From Lachnospira rogosae (GTDB lineage Bacteria; Bacillota; Clostridia; Lachnospirales; Lachnospiraceae), in the NCBI RefSeq assembly GCF_040096455.1, contig NZ_JBBMER010000001.1:434001-498000 (forward strand): 64,000 bases of DNA, read 5' to 3'. A program made the position numbers and the translations under genes. The first letter of the stretch is position 1. Each line of letters begins with the position of its first letter. The notes beneath the pieces were generated by a model. The model was not told where the DNA came from. It ran no database searches and saw only the letters and a program-made list of their open reading frames with translations. This document shows positions 1 through 7,720 of the stretch, piece by piece.

Positions 1-164
1 TGTATCTGCCCATCAAGCATAGCACGCGTTGTATGGAGCTGCTGTGCCATTGCTGCTATTTTAAATCTGCCATATTCAAGATAACCTACAACGCCAACAA
101 CGCTCCTTGTTCCTATATCAAGACCAAACACATAACTATTGTTGGAATTCCTTTCTTTATCCAT
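1..164 (-). CDS. FtsA-like actin-fold ATPase, N-terminal fragment
   Basis: Only the first 54 residues lie in the window; the gene runs off the left edge. Asp16-Ile-Gly-Thr-Arg-Ser-Val-Val-Gly is the phosphate-1 loop of actin-like ATPases of the FtsA/PilM/DnaK superfamily. An FtsA-domain protein next to coaE and polA is, to my knowledge, common in Lachnospiraceae. The ATG at 164 has a GAGGA ribosome binding site five bases upstream. coaE lies 43 bp upstream on the same strand, so co-transcription with coaE is likely. FtsA proper would also be membrane tethered and bind FtsZ, but the tail needed to decide that is not visible; it may be a paralogue rather than the divisome FtsA. Confidence 0.75.
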   Translation of the reverse strand, partial: MDKERNSNNSYVFGLDIGTRSVVGVVGYLEYGRFKIAAMAQQLHTTRAMLDGQI

Positions 165-207
165 ATCATATCCTCATTTCTGCCCACATTTTAACACAAG
201 AGCCACT

Positions 208-798
208 TTAGCTCAATAAAATGTTTTGTATCTGTCTGAAAGTATATTCTAAATCCTTATTATTATCAATACAATAGCTGCATTTATCTTTAATATTCTC
301 TAATGCCTGCTGGCTCTTTAATATATTATCAATCTTTTCATCACTATAGCCACGGCTTTCTTTTAAGCGCTGTCTTCTTATATCCTCTGATGTGTCTATA
401 TACCATACCTCATCGCAGAATACATCATAATGTTCTGTAAGCAGCAGTGCTGACTCAACAAATGTATAATCTAATCTTCCAGCTATTTTATTATTCGTTA
501 TGCGTGTGATAACCTCCTGCTTTACTGCCGGGTGTACTATACTATTTACTGCCATACGTTTATTGGCATTAGAAAATATTATATCTGCCAGCTTCTTTTT
601 ATCAATCTCTCCAGTTTCATCGACAATATCTTCGCCAATCAATGCTATCATCATTTCATATGTCTTAGAACCTTTTGTATACAATCCTTTGGCTACATCA
701 TCTGTCATAATAATATCACAGTTGTAATTATCAGCTAAATATTCAAGAACCGCTGATTTACCAGCACCAACTCCACCTGTTATTCCAATTGTCTTCAT
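208..798 (-). CDS. coaE: Dephospho-CoA kinase CoaE
   Basis: Cytosolic kinase for the last step of coenzyme A synthesis: it phosphorylates the 3'-hydroxyl of dephospho-CoA with ATP. The 196-residue length is typical. A Walker A loop GGVGAGKS occupies residues 8-15, followed by the family's TDD segment around residue 32 and a C-terminal lid rich in Arg (RRQRLKESRG). The ATG at 798 is preceded by GAGGA with a six-base spacer. It lies 48 bp after polA on the same strand, the polA-coaE order seen in many clostridia and bacilli, so it is probably read as a distal gene of the polA transcript. Confidence 0.95.
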   Translation of the reverse strand: MKTIGITGGVGAGKSAVLEYLADNYNCDIIMTDDVAKGLYTKGSKTYEMMIALIGEDIVDETGEIDKKKLADIIFSNANKRMAVNSIVHPAVKQEVITRITNNKIAGRLDYTFVESALLLTEHYDVFCDEVWYIDTSEDIRRQRLKESRGYSDEKIDNILKSQQALENIKDKCSYCIDNNKDLEYTFRQIQNILLS

Positions 799-846
799 AA
801 GTAGTCCTCATTTATAGTTATAATATACTTTTCTATGTCTATAGTA

Positions 847-3531
847 TTAATGTGCCTCAAGCCAGTTTTTACCCTGCTTTATATCTATTTCAAGTGGAAC
901 TTTAAGACTTACTGCCTCTTTCATACCCTCTGTTAATATCTGTCGTACATCATCGATTTCATCTATAGCTGTTTCAACTAAAAGTTCATCGTGAACCTGT
1001 AATATAAGGTGTGATTTAAGACCTTTTTCCTTTAATGCCCTGCTGACCCTAATCATAGCAAGCTTAATAATATCAGCCGCTGTTCCCTGTATTGGTGCAT
1101 TCATAGCAACTCGTTCCCCAAATGAACGCTGCATAAAGTTACCAGATGAAAGTTCAGGTATCTCTCTTCTTCTGTTAAACATTGTAAGAGAATATCCTTT
1201 TTCTTTGGCAGAGCTTACAAGTCCGTCAATAAATTCTTTAATTGATGGATATGTCGCAAAATATTTGTCAATATATGCTTTGGCCTCCTTAGGTGTAATA
1301 CTTAAATCCTGACTAAGTCCAAACGAACTCATTCCGTATATTATTCCAAAATTAACTGCCTTGGCATTGCTTCTCTGTAATGGTGTAACCTCATCTATAG
1401 GAGTATTAAATACTTCTGCCGCTGTTGCCCTGTGAATATCTTCTGATGAATTATATGCAGCTATTAGCTTCTCATCACCTGACATATGGGCAAGTATTCT
1501 TAACTCAATCTGTGAATAATCAGCATCAATAAACACATAGCCGTCTTTTGGAATGAATACCTTTCGTATCTTCTTTCCCATCTCCATTCGTATTGGTATA
1601 TTCTGAAGATTAGGGTCTGTACTGCTTATTCTTCCCGTCGCAGTAATTGTCTGGTTAAATGTTCCGTGAATCCGTCCATCTTCTTTAATATATGCTGTAA
1701 GTCCGACAGCATATGTTGAATTAAGCTTTGCTAACTGTCTATATTCAAGTATCTTCTTAACAATTGGATAATCTGGTGCAAGCTTATCTAAAATATCTGC
1801 GGCTGTAGAGTAACCACTTTTTGTCTTCTTTCCGTTAGGCATACCCATTTTCTCAAACAGAATAACACCAAGCTGTTTAGGCGAATTAATATTAAATTCT
1901 TCGCCTGCAAGCTCATATATCTCTTTCTCAAGGACATTTATCTTCTCTGTAAGTACCTTTGAGTAATCATCAAGCTCATTCTTGTCAACCCTTATACCGA
2001 ATCTTTGCATATCGTAAAGCACGAATACAAGAGGCATTTCTATATCATTGTATAATGAATACATATCCTCTGATATAAGGACATCTATAACAGACTGTGC
2101 ACATCTATAATTTACATATGCCTTAAAGCAGGCAAGTTTAAACAAGTTCGCATCATCAATATCAAAGCTTTCCTTTATGCTTCTCTTTCCAAGAAGCTCT
2201 GTCTGTGACATAATAAGCATTGAAAGGTATTCTCTTGCCAGTGCTTCATAATCATATCTTTCATTGTTAGGATGAATAAGATATGCAGCAATTGCTATAT
2301 CCATAAATGCCTGTTCTGATACTTCAAGGCTGTCATCGTTATTCCCATCTGTATAGTTATCAAAAATGTAAAGATAGTCTTTAAGATTATCTATTACAAT
2401 ATTCCTGTTATCTGAACACTTTATTAATCTCATAAGCTTATCTTTTAAATAATCAGATGTAATAAAGCCTCCAGCTGGAATATAATATATATCCTCATCA
2501 GAATATGATATCGAAACTCCAAGAAGCTCGTCTTCTGCAATTATTCCAAGTCCGATTTTTTTATTTTCTTTAATATGTGAAGCTGCTGTTTCAAACACTT
2601 CCTCGGCTTTGGCAAAATCCTCCACCTTATTAAAATGTTTACAACATTCAGGCTCTGACTGTGTACCATTGTCACATCTTTTAAGCATATTCTTGAAATC
2701 GTAACGCTTAAAAAGCTTATATGACTCCTGATTAAACATATCATTAATATCCGCATTATTAATGTCATAATCGACATCAACATCTATCTTAATCTCTGAT
2801 AAATAACGGCTTAATTTAATCTGCTCAATATTTTCTTCTATTGATTTCTTAGCCTTTGGCGGCTTTAATTCTGATATATTATCTATAATATTATCTATAT
2901 TATGATACTTTATTATTAAAGCTGAGGCTGTCTTAGGGCCTATTCCCGGTGCACCAGGTATATTATCAGAGCTGTCACCCATAAGTGCCTTCATCTCTAT
3001 GAATTCCGCAGGTGTTACGCCATAAAGTTCTTTTACATCTTCTGGATAATAATCTTCAACCTCTGTAACTCCCTTTTTAGTCTTTGGTATACGGATTTTG
3101 ATATTAGTATCTGCAAGCTGCAACAAATCCCTGTCACCAGATACAATAGACACGTCAATTCCCTGCTTCTGCGAGTTCTTGGCTATTGTTCCTAGAATAT
3201 CATCTGCCTCAAAGCCTTCTTTTTCTACTATAGTTATATTCATAGCTGTAAGTAGTTCCTTCATAAGCGGAACCTGCTGTCTTAACTCAGGAAGCATCGG
3301 CTTTCTTGTGCCTTTATAACCATCATATACTTTATGTCTGAAAGTTGGTGCACTAAGATCAAATGCAACTGTAACATAATCAGGCTTTTCCTCATCTATA
3401 AATTTAAACATAATATTAAGGAATCCATACATTGCATTAGTATGTATTCCTTCGCTGTTAGTTAAATCAGGCACTCCGTAGAATGCCCTGTTTAATATAC
3501 TGTGCCCATCTATAAGCAGCAATTTACTCAT
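847..3531 (-). CDS. polA: DNA polymerase I
   Basis: Repair and Okazaki-fragment-processing polymerase, 894 residues. The N-terminal third is the FEN-like 5'-3' exonuclease, with acidic clusters such as EADDILG and GDSSDNIPGAPGIG. The C-terminal Klenow polymerase carries motif A (DYSQIELRILAH, about 671), motif B (RSNAKAVNFGIIYG, about 720) and motif C (QVHDELLVE, about 845). The middle domain has the 3'-5' exonuclease fold position but reads GLGIIAEDELLG where proofreading enzymes have an Asp-x-Glu, so proofreading is probably lost, as in several Gram-positive PolA proteins. The ATG at 3531 follows GGAG with seven bases. The 73-bp upstream spacer contains nested inverted repeats. Confidence 0.97.
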   Translation of the reverse strand: MSKLLLIDGHSILNRAFYGVPDLTNSEGIHTNAMYGFLNIMFKFIDEEKPDYVTVAFDLSAPTFRHKVYDGYKGTRKPMLPELRQQVPLMKELLTAMNITIVEKEGFEADDILGTIAKNSQKQGIDVSIVSGDRDLLQLADTNIKIRIPKTKKGVTEVEDYYPEDVKELYGVTPAEFIEMKALMGDSSDNIPGAPGIGPKTASALIIKYHNIDNIIDNISELKPPKAKKSIEENIEQIKLSRYLSEIKIDVDVDYDINNADINDMFNQESYKLFKRYDFKNMLKRCDNGTQSEPECCKHFNKVEDFAKAEEVFETAASHIKENKKIGLGIIAEDELLGVSISYSDEDIYYIPAGGFITSDYLKDKLMRLIKCSDNRNIVIDNLKDYLYIFDNYTDGNNDDSLEVSEQAFMDIAIAAYLIHPNNERYDYEALAREYLSMLIMSQTELLGKRSIKESFDIDDANLFKLACFKAYVNYRCAQSVIDVLISEDMYSLYNDIEMPLVFVLYDMQRFGIRVDKNELDDYSKVLTEKINVLEKEIYELAGEEFNINSPKQLGVILFEKMGMPNGKKTKSGYSTAADILDKLAPDYPIVKKILEYRQLAKLNSTYAVGLTAYIKEDGRIHGTFNQTITATGRISSTDPNLQNIPIRMEMGKKIRKVFIPKDGYVFIDADYSQIELRILAHMSGDEKLIAAYNSSEDIHRATAAEVFNTPIDEVTPLQRSNAKAVNFGIIYGMSSFGLSQDLSITPKEAKAYIDKYFATYPSIKEFIDGLVSSAKEKGYSLTMFNRRREIPELSSGNFMQRSFGERVAMNAPIQGTAADIIKLAMIRVSRALKEKGLKSHLILQVHDELLVETAIDEIDDVRQILTEGMKEAVSLKVPLEIDIKQGKNWLEAH

Positions 3532-3543
3532 TCTAAATCTCCA

Positions 3544-3602
3544 TTCCAGCTGGAAATCCTGTAAATAGCAGGATACAAAATGCCGTATTACAACATTCCA
3601 GC
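3544..3602 (-). repeat. Nested inverted repeats in the polA leader
   Basis: TTCCAGC at 3544-3550 overlaps GCTGGAA at 3549-3555, and a second TTCCAGC lies at 3596-3602. GCTGGAA can therefore pair with either neighbour. Between them ATCCTG (3556-3561) pairs with CAGGAT (3569-3574). In minus-strand RNA these lie between the stop of the zinc-finger gene and the polA ribosome binding site, giving two mutually exclusive folds. There is no U-tract, so a terminator is not evident. Function unknown. Confidence 0.45.
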
Positions 3603-3604
3603 TT

Positions 3605-3973
3605 TTAATAATATCTGATTATTATACAAATAATAAAAGTCAGAAGCATAATTACTTCTATCATAATATTCAATATTGTTATATTATGATTCCATTCTCT
3701 TATTGCATTGCATTTATCTATGCTTAGAGATAATTTCAAGTCAACTAATGTCTTAAAATCATAGCTGTCTATGCAGGCTTTGATAGCTGGAGGGGTATTT
3801 TTTGATATATTGTCTTCATCAAGTCCGTATGACACAATATAATATATCTCCAGTTCTTCTTTGCAGTCCTCACAGTTAAGGATATGCTGTATGAATTGTT
3901 CTTCCTGCTTTAATGAAAGATTGCCTTTGTCGTAATCTTTAATCATTTTCTGAATTTGCTTGCAATTATCCAT
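3605..3973 (-). CDS. Zinc-finger (zf-HC2-like) membrane protein, anti-sigma-like
   Basis: A 122-residue protein of unknown role. His30-x3-Cys34-x2-Cys37 matches the HxxxCxxC core of the zf-HC2/ZAS domain found in anti-sigma factors, with Cys4 as a possible fourth ligand. Residues 98-120 form one hydrophobic segment and only a few residues follow, so the C-terminus spans the membrane. No sigma-factor gene is adjacent, so an anti-sigma role is only an analogy. The ATG at 3973 is chosen because GAGG sits six bases upstream; the GTG at 3985 overlaps that site. It lies 73 bp before polA. A roughly 250-nt, heavily folded leader with its own promoter precedes it. Confidence 0.7.
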   Translation of the reverse strand: MDNCKQIQKMIKDYDKGNLSLKQEEQFIQHILNCEDCKEELEIYYIVSYGLDEDNISKNTPPAIKACIDSYDFKTLVDLKLSLSIDKCNAIREWNHNITILNIMIEVIMLLTFIICIIIRYY

Positions 3974-3987
3974 AATATGCCTCACTG

Positions 3988-4223
3988 AGCCAATAGTTTG
4001 TCGGACGGACGAAATCGCACAAGATGTGCTCTTCTGGTGGTATCCGAATTTAGTTCTTAATTCAGGCTAAAACCATTGGGGTATTTTAGTACGCCGTGCA
4101 GGTTCTGGAAAGCTTTGCTTTCCAGAACTGTCGGGCATTCGCCCTATCAGTCTAAAGCCCAAAGAAGAACTTTGTGCAAGCACAGTTCTTCCTCAGGCTT
4201 CAGACTGGCACGGCTCATTGCTT
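3988..4223 (-). ncRNA. Candidate structured RNA or leader with four-way junction
   Basis: On the minus strand a seven-pair stem GCCGTGC/GCACGGC (4208-4214 with 4093-4099) closes three hairpins. One is a long arm (CAGTCT 4148-4153 with AGACTG 4202-4207, then AAGCC/GGCTT, GAAGAACT/AGTTCTTC and GTGC/GCAC). The second is GGGC-4-GCCC at 4133-4144. The third is a perfect 12-bp stem at 4102-4128. Further hairpins follow at 4067-4089 (CTAAAA/TTTTAG), 4047-4064 (GAATT/AATTC) and 4001-4046 (TCGGA/TCCGA enclosing GCACA/TGTGC). The stretch is clearly richer in G and C than its flanks. An extended -10 promoter lies just upstream and the zinc-finger gene starts just downstream, so it is either a 5' leader of that gene or a free small RNA. 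I do not recognise the family. Confidence 0.55.
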
Positions 4224-4229
4224 ACGCAC

Positions 4230-4238
4230 ATTATAGCA
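4230..4238 (-). promoter_or_regulatory. Extended -10 promoter for the structured leader
   Basis: The minus strand reads TGC followed by TATAAT, a perfect extended -10 (TGn + TATAAT). A weak -35 match, TGGAAA, lies 17 bases upstream within the preceding hairpin. The predicted start is near 4223, a few bases before the four-way junction. Confidence 0.55.
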
Positions 4239-4243
4239 GAAAA

Positions 4244-4273
4244 TGCACAGACTTTCCATTAAAAGTCTGTGCA
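4244..4273 (-). terminator. Perfect 12-bp hairpin, probable terminator after the kinase-like gene
   Basis: TGCACAGACTTT (4244-4255) pairs perfectly with AAAGTCTGTGCA (4262-4273) around a six-base loop. On the minus strand it is followed by TTTTC, enough for a modest intrinsic terminator, and it lies about 50 bp past the stop of the cytidylate-kinase-like gene. Confidence 0.6.
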
Positions 4274-4322
4274 TTATTAAAAAATACATTACTAATTTCA
4301 GGTTGTTACATTTAACGGATAT

Positions 4323-5354
4323 TTATTTATCCCTGTTAATAACTCTTAATATGAGGTTGACAGCTTCATCTATACCATAGCTTGCACTGTTAATACATAA
4401 ATCATAGTTGTATGCCTGCCCCCATATATTATTGGTGTAGAATTTATAGTAACGTTCTCGCTTTTTATCCAATTTAACCAACCTCTTTAATGCCTTAGAA
4501 TATGGAATTTTCTCAAGTTCCATAATTCGTCTTGCTCTCTGCTGTACAGGTGCAGTAATAAATACACTGACGTGAGGTATATTGTTATTCTTAAGAATAA
4601 CGTCAGCACAACGTCCGATAACAATAAAATCCTCTTTCTCAGCAAGTTCCCTAAGAATTTCTGATTCATTAAAGAATGCCGCATCATTAGCTGGAAGTCC
4701 GTGGTTACGGCTGAAACGTCTTGCCTTTTCTGGATTAATCATTTCGTGGCTTAAGTCAATCTTCTTGCTCTTCCATCTTGCATCTTTTTCTGCATCTTTA
4801 CGGATAACAAGATCCTTGAAAATCTCAGCATCATAATAGTTAAGTCTTAATTTATCAGCAAGTGCAAATCCGATATCAGTACCAGCACTTCCCTCTGTAC
4901 GGCTTATACATATTATCATTCTGTTATCGTTGTTATTTCTGTGGAAATTAGATACATTTAACTCACTGATTGATGTATCAAGTATATCAACTGAACCAAA
5001 TCCGTGAGGAAGTTCTGCTATCTCGTTTAATATGTCATTATACTGACGCATAAACTTAGACTTAACTTCCTTATCCTTAATTGTTCTTGCCATATTTCCT
5101 ACAAGAGCAACTTCACTTCTTAACAGATATCCGTGTGGGTTAGTATATATAAGTGCACTAAGCTTATCAAGACATTTGTCCGCATCACCTATAAATACTC
5201 GTCCAAGTTCTGAACCTACACTCTCATATACATTGCTATCAAGTTCATATATCTTCTTAGCAAGATTGTAGGCAATTGTCTTAGCATCATCATTTGATGA
5301 CTTATTCTCATTATTGATACTATTATCAATATTATTAATATTATTATCGCTCAT
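4323..5354 (-). CDS. Cytidylate-kinase-like family protein
   Basis: A 343-residue protein. The C-terminal two thirds match the cytidylate-kinase-like domain: a P-loop-like start ISRTEGSAGTDIG near residue 148, a LNYYDAEIFKDL segment, FIVIGRCADVIL, and an arginine-rich lid QRARRIMELEKI. The canonical GxxGxGKS is altered (GSAGTDIG), as is usual for this family, whose substrate is not established. The first 140 residues are a separate helical region of unknown role, beginning with an Asn/Asp-rich stretch. The ATG follows AGGAGG. It starts 12 bp after the antiporter gene and is probably in its operon. Confidence 0.8.
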   Translation of the reverse strand: MSDNNINNIDNSINNENKSSNDDAKTIAYNLAKKIYELDSNVYESVGSELGRVFIGDADKCLDKLSALIYTNPHGYLLRSEVALVGNMARTIKDKEVKSKFMRQYNDILNEIAELPHGFGSVDILDTSISELNVSNFHRNNNDNRMIICISRTEGSAGTDIGFALADKLRLNYYDAEIFKDLVIRKDAEKDARWKSKKIDLSHEMINPEKARRFSRNHGLPANDAAFFNESEILRELAEKEDFIVIGRCADVILKNNNIPHVSVFITAPVQQRARRIMELEKIPYSKALKRLVKLDKKRERYYKFYTNNIWGQAYNYDLCINSASYGIDEAVNLILRVINRDK

Positions 5355-5366
5355 ATTGCCTTCCTC

Positions 5367-6707
5367 CTATAAAAAGAATATTAATGTGTCAAGTATAAAC
5401 ACAGGAACTAAAATACCTATAGACCAAAGCATATATCCGAAGAAACCAGGCATTCTGACACCATTCTCGTCTGCAATGGATTTAACCATAAAATTAGGTG
5501 CATTACCGATATATGTACCAGCTCCCATAAATACCGCGCCACAAGATATAGCAGTAAGAAGCTTCACAGTTATAATACCTGCACTTGTTGTAATACCATT
5601 TGTAAATCCTAATGTACCAGCAGTGGTAAAGAATACAAGGTATGTTGGTGTATTATCAAGGAAACTTGAAAGTGCACCTGTTGTCCAGAACATCTGCCAT
5701 GCCTTGTTAATTCCAAGTGTTGGACCAACAGCCTTAAGAATCATCAGAGCTGGCTGCATTGTAATAAATATACCTATAAAAAGTACAGCTACTTCCTGAA
5801 TTGCACCCCAGTTGAAATGGTTCTTGGTTCTAATCTCAGATTGTGTTGTCTTAAATGACAATAACGCTGATAAAAGAATTATTGCAATCTCTATCATTGT
5901 AACAAATGAGAATGTTACTTCTCCAATATGTAAGCCCTTAAGCTCTCCGTTGGCTCCAATAAATGCTGGAACATTAGTAAGTGTACCACTAAGTACAACA
6001 GCAATTACGATTGTTACTATAAATATAATATTGTGAGCACCCTGAAGCTTTAATTCTGTTGACTCCTTACTTATATCAGGCACACTACCCTCAGCAATAT
6101 CAAGTCTGTAATTATGTCTGTCAATCATATAGAATATTGGAAGCAGAATTACAAGGTTAAAGCATAATACTGGAAGAAGATGTAAACTCCATGTAAACGG
6201 AACCCCTCTCATAAATCCCATAAGAAGTGGTGGATCACCAATTGGTGTAAGACAGCCACCCATATTAGAGATAAGGAATATAAAGAATATCATAATATGA
6301 CTTCTTCTATGTCTCCAGGAGTTCATCTTAATAAGCGGACGAACCAATAACATACTTGCACCAGTTGTTCCTATTAGGCTGGAAAGAAATGTTCCTATTA
6401 ATAATGTAATTGTATTTACTCTTGGTGAACCAACCAAATCACCATCAACAGATATATTACCTGTAACACAGAATAAACCAAATAATAAAATAATAAAACT
6501 AAGATAATCGTTAATTATACATTCAAGCACCGTTTCCGCTGCTGTTGATGCACCTTTTGTTACCGCATATGGAATGATAAATAAAAGTGACCAGAATATA
6601 ACTGCGTGTATCTGATGACTTTCCCACCATTCAGCTTTCACAAGTGGCATAATTGCAATACATAAAAGTAATCCTGCGAAAGGGATACAAAGCCATAATG
6701 GCAACAT
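5367..6707 (-). CDS. NhaD/CitMHS-type sodium:proton antiporter family protein
   Basis: A 446-residue polytopic membrane protein of the ion-transporter superfamily. There are about eleven hydrophobic segments. The conserved signature is GGCLTPIGDPPLLMGFMRG in the first half, and LDNTPTYLVFF and GAGTYIGNAPNFMVKSIA in the second half mark the inverted repeat of this fold. Members are annotated as NhaD-type Na+/H+ antiporters or as citrate/arsenite carriers; the substrate cannot be read from sequence. The ATG has AGGAGG with a short A/T spacer. The downstream cytidylate-kinase-like gene begins 12 bp later. Confidence 0.85.
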   Translation of the reverse strand: MLPLWLCIPFAGLLLCIAIMPLVKAEWWESHQIHAVIFWSLLFIIPYAVTKGASTAAETVLECIINDYLSFIILLFGLFCVTGNISVDGDLVGSPRVNTITLLIGTFLSSLIGTTGASMLLVRPLIKMNSWRHRRSHIMIFFIFLISNMGGCLTPIGDPPLLMGFMRGVPFTWSLHLLPVLCFNLVILLPIFYMIDRHNYRLDIAEGSVPDISKESTELKLQGAHNIIFIVTIVIAVVLSGTLTNVPAFIGANGELKGLHIGEVTFSFVTMIEIAIILLSALLSFKTTQSEIRTKNHFNWGAIQEVAVLFIGIFITMQPALMILKAVGPTLGINKAWQMFWTTGALSSFLDNTPTYLVFFTTAGTLGFTNGITTSAGIITVKLLTAISCGAVFMGAGTYIGNAPNFMVKSIADENGVRMPGFFGYMLWSIGILVPVFILDTLIFFL

Positions 6708-7030
6708 AATAAATTCCTCCTGTTCATAATAATGATTATTTATTAGATAAACATAACCTCAATGTTTATTGCTAAAGAATTATAGTCCATTTATAAAAAA
6801 AATAAAAGCATTATTAAGTTTTTATTTAAAAACAACAAACCACTTTTCGCTTTTCACACAGCATTAATATATAAAAAAACAACAAACAATATATAAGCAT
6901 AACAAATAATATAAACACATAACAAGCAATCTATAAGTAAATGCCAAATTGTATATAAGCCATTTCTATTACATAGTCTATATGTTATACTTTAGACAAA
7001 TAATTAATTAGTTTACTTATGGAGGTTATT
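6708..7030. other. AT-rich divergent intergenic region
   Basis: A gene-poor spacer between the antiporter (minus) and the small HTH gene (plus). A TATAAT at 6779-6784 on the minus strand could serve the antiporter but lacks a good -35. A TATACT at 6986-6991 on the plus strand could serve the HTH gene, also with a poor -35. At 6880-6960 an imperfect, roughly 21-base repeat of the form AACAA.CAATATATAAG.AT occurs three times. No open frame is evident. Confidence 0.5.
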
Positions 7031-7378
7031 ATGTACGACTTAAATGTATTGATATTTGATATAAATAAGACTGCCGAAGATGAGGAACAGGTAAAGACAT
7101 TAAACAACCTGTTAAGTCTCTTTGGCGGCAAAGCAGAAATAAAAAATACATTCGATAGAAACCAGCTTGTATTATCCTACGATGAAGAAAAGCTCAAAAA
7201 ATGGAAAACAAGAAATGCAGGCCGCACAAGCAATTATTATAATCTTTCCGTTAAAGAAGTCAGGGAAATGATTAATACACTGGGTGCAGAGCAGGCAGCC
7301 ACCAAGCTTGGAATGACCAAGCAGGGAATGTATAAAAGGCTAAAACGCTGTCTTGAAATTAATACAGAACGATTCTAG
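7031..7378 (+). CDS. Small helix-turn-helix protein of unknown function
   Basis: A 115-residue protein I cannot assign to a named family. Residues 85-107 (GAEQAATKLGMTKQGMYKRL) have the spacing of a helix-turn-helix. The N-terminal 60 residues alternate hydrophobic and charged positions and may form a small alpha/beta dimerisation or sensing domain. A DNA-binding regulator is the likely role. The ATG at 7031 is used because GGAGG ends five bases upstream; an earlier in-frame ATG at 7019 overlaps that site. It is monocistronic, divergent from the antiporter and convergent with tRNA-Leu, with a hairpin terminator between. Confidence 0.7.
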   Translation: MYDLNVLIFDINKTAEDEEQVKTLNNLLSLFGGKAEIKNTFDRNQLVLSYDEEKLKKWKTRNAGRTSNYYNLSVKEVREMINTLGAEQAATKLGMTKQGMYKRLKRCLEINTERF

Positions 7379-7406
7379 CCATATCTTACACCAAAAATCA
7401 CAAAAA

Positions 7407-7430
7407 GGAAGCCTTTATACAAAGACTTCC
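7407..7430 (-). terminator. Terminator after tRNA-Leu (probably bidirectional)
   Basis: GGAAG-CTTT pairs with AAAG-CTTCC around ATAC, with one mismatched pair. On the minus strand the stem is followed by five Ts, so it terminates the tRNA transcript; on the plus strand the T-run is poor. Confidence 0.7.
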
Positions 7431-7442
7431 TTAATCTATTAA

Positions 7443-7525
7443 TGCGGAAGATGGGACTTGAACCCACACGATGTTACCACCGGCAGATTTTGAGTCTGCT
7501 GCGTCTGCCATTCCGCCACTTCCGC
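7443..7525 (-). tRNA. tRNA-Leu (anticodon CAA)
   Basis: The minus strand folds as an 83-nt class II tRNA. The acceptor stem is GCGGAAG/CTTCCGC with discriminator A. The anticodon stem GCAGA/TCTGC encloses CTCAAAA, giving anticodon CAA for UUG codons. A long variable arm follows, then a T-arm with GTTCAAGTC. CCA is not encoded. It has its own promoter and terminator. Confidence 0.96.
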
Positions 7526-7536
7526 ATAACAATAAA

Positions 7537-7565
7537 ATAATACCATAACATAATTAAAAAGGCAA
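7537..7565 (-). promoter_or_regulatory. Sigma-A promoter of tRNA-Leu
   Basis: The minus strand shows TTGCCT (7560-7565), a 17-base spacer, then TATTAT (7537-7542), 11 bases before the first tRNA nucleotide. It sits between the glgA terminator and the tRNA. Confidence 0.75.
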
Positions 7566-7594
7566 GTAGAAAGTTTCTTTTACTGTTAAAAAAA

Positions 7595-7622
7595 TGCCAG
7601 ACCAACATACATCAGTCTGGCA
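7595..7622 (-). terminator. Intrinsic terminator downstream of glgA
   Basis: TGCCAGAC (7595-7602) pairs perfectly with GTCTGGCA (7615-7622). On the minus strand the stem is followed by a run of seven Ts. It lies about 230 bp beyond the glgA stop, so the repeated hairpins in between belong to the glgA 3' untranslated region. Confidence 0.85.
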
Positions 7623-7720
7623 GGTAAATAACAATATTCAATTACATAACACACAGCACTATATTTTATAATTCTTGTGCTCATTATACCATATGCCCTG
7701 CATTGTTCTTCAACGCATCC

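Noticed and set aside
4076..4315. A 79-codon open frame on the plus strand across the structured element
   Set aside because: It has no good ribosome binding site, its codons follow the hairpin arms, and the strong structure and promoter point to RNA on the other strand.
7443..7525. tRNA-Leu as an integration (att) site
   Set aside because: There is no direct repeat of the tRNA 3' end nearby, no integrase, and no shift in gene content.
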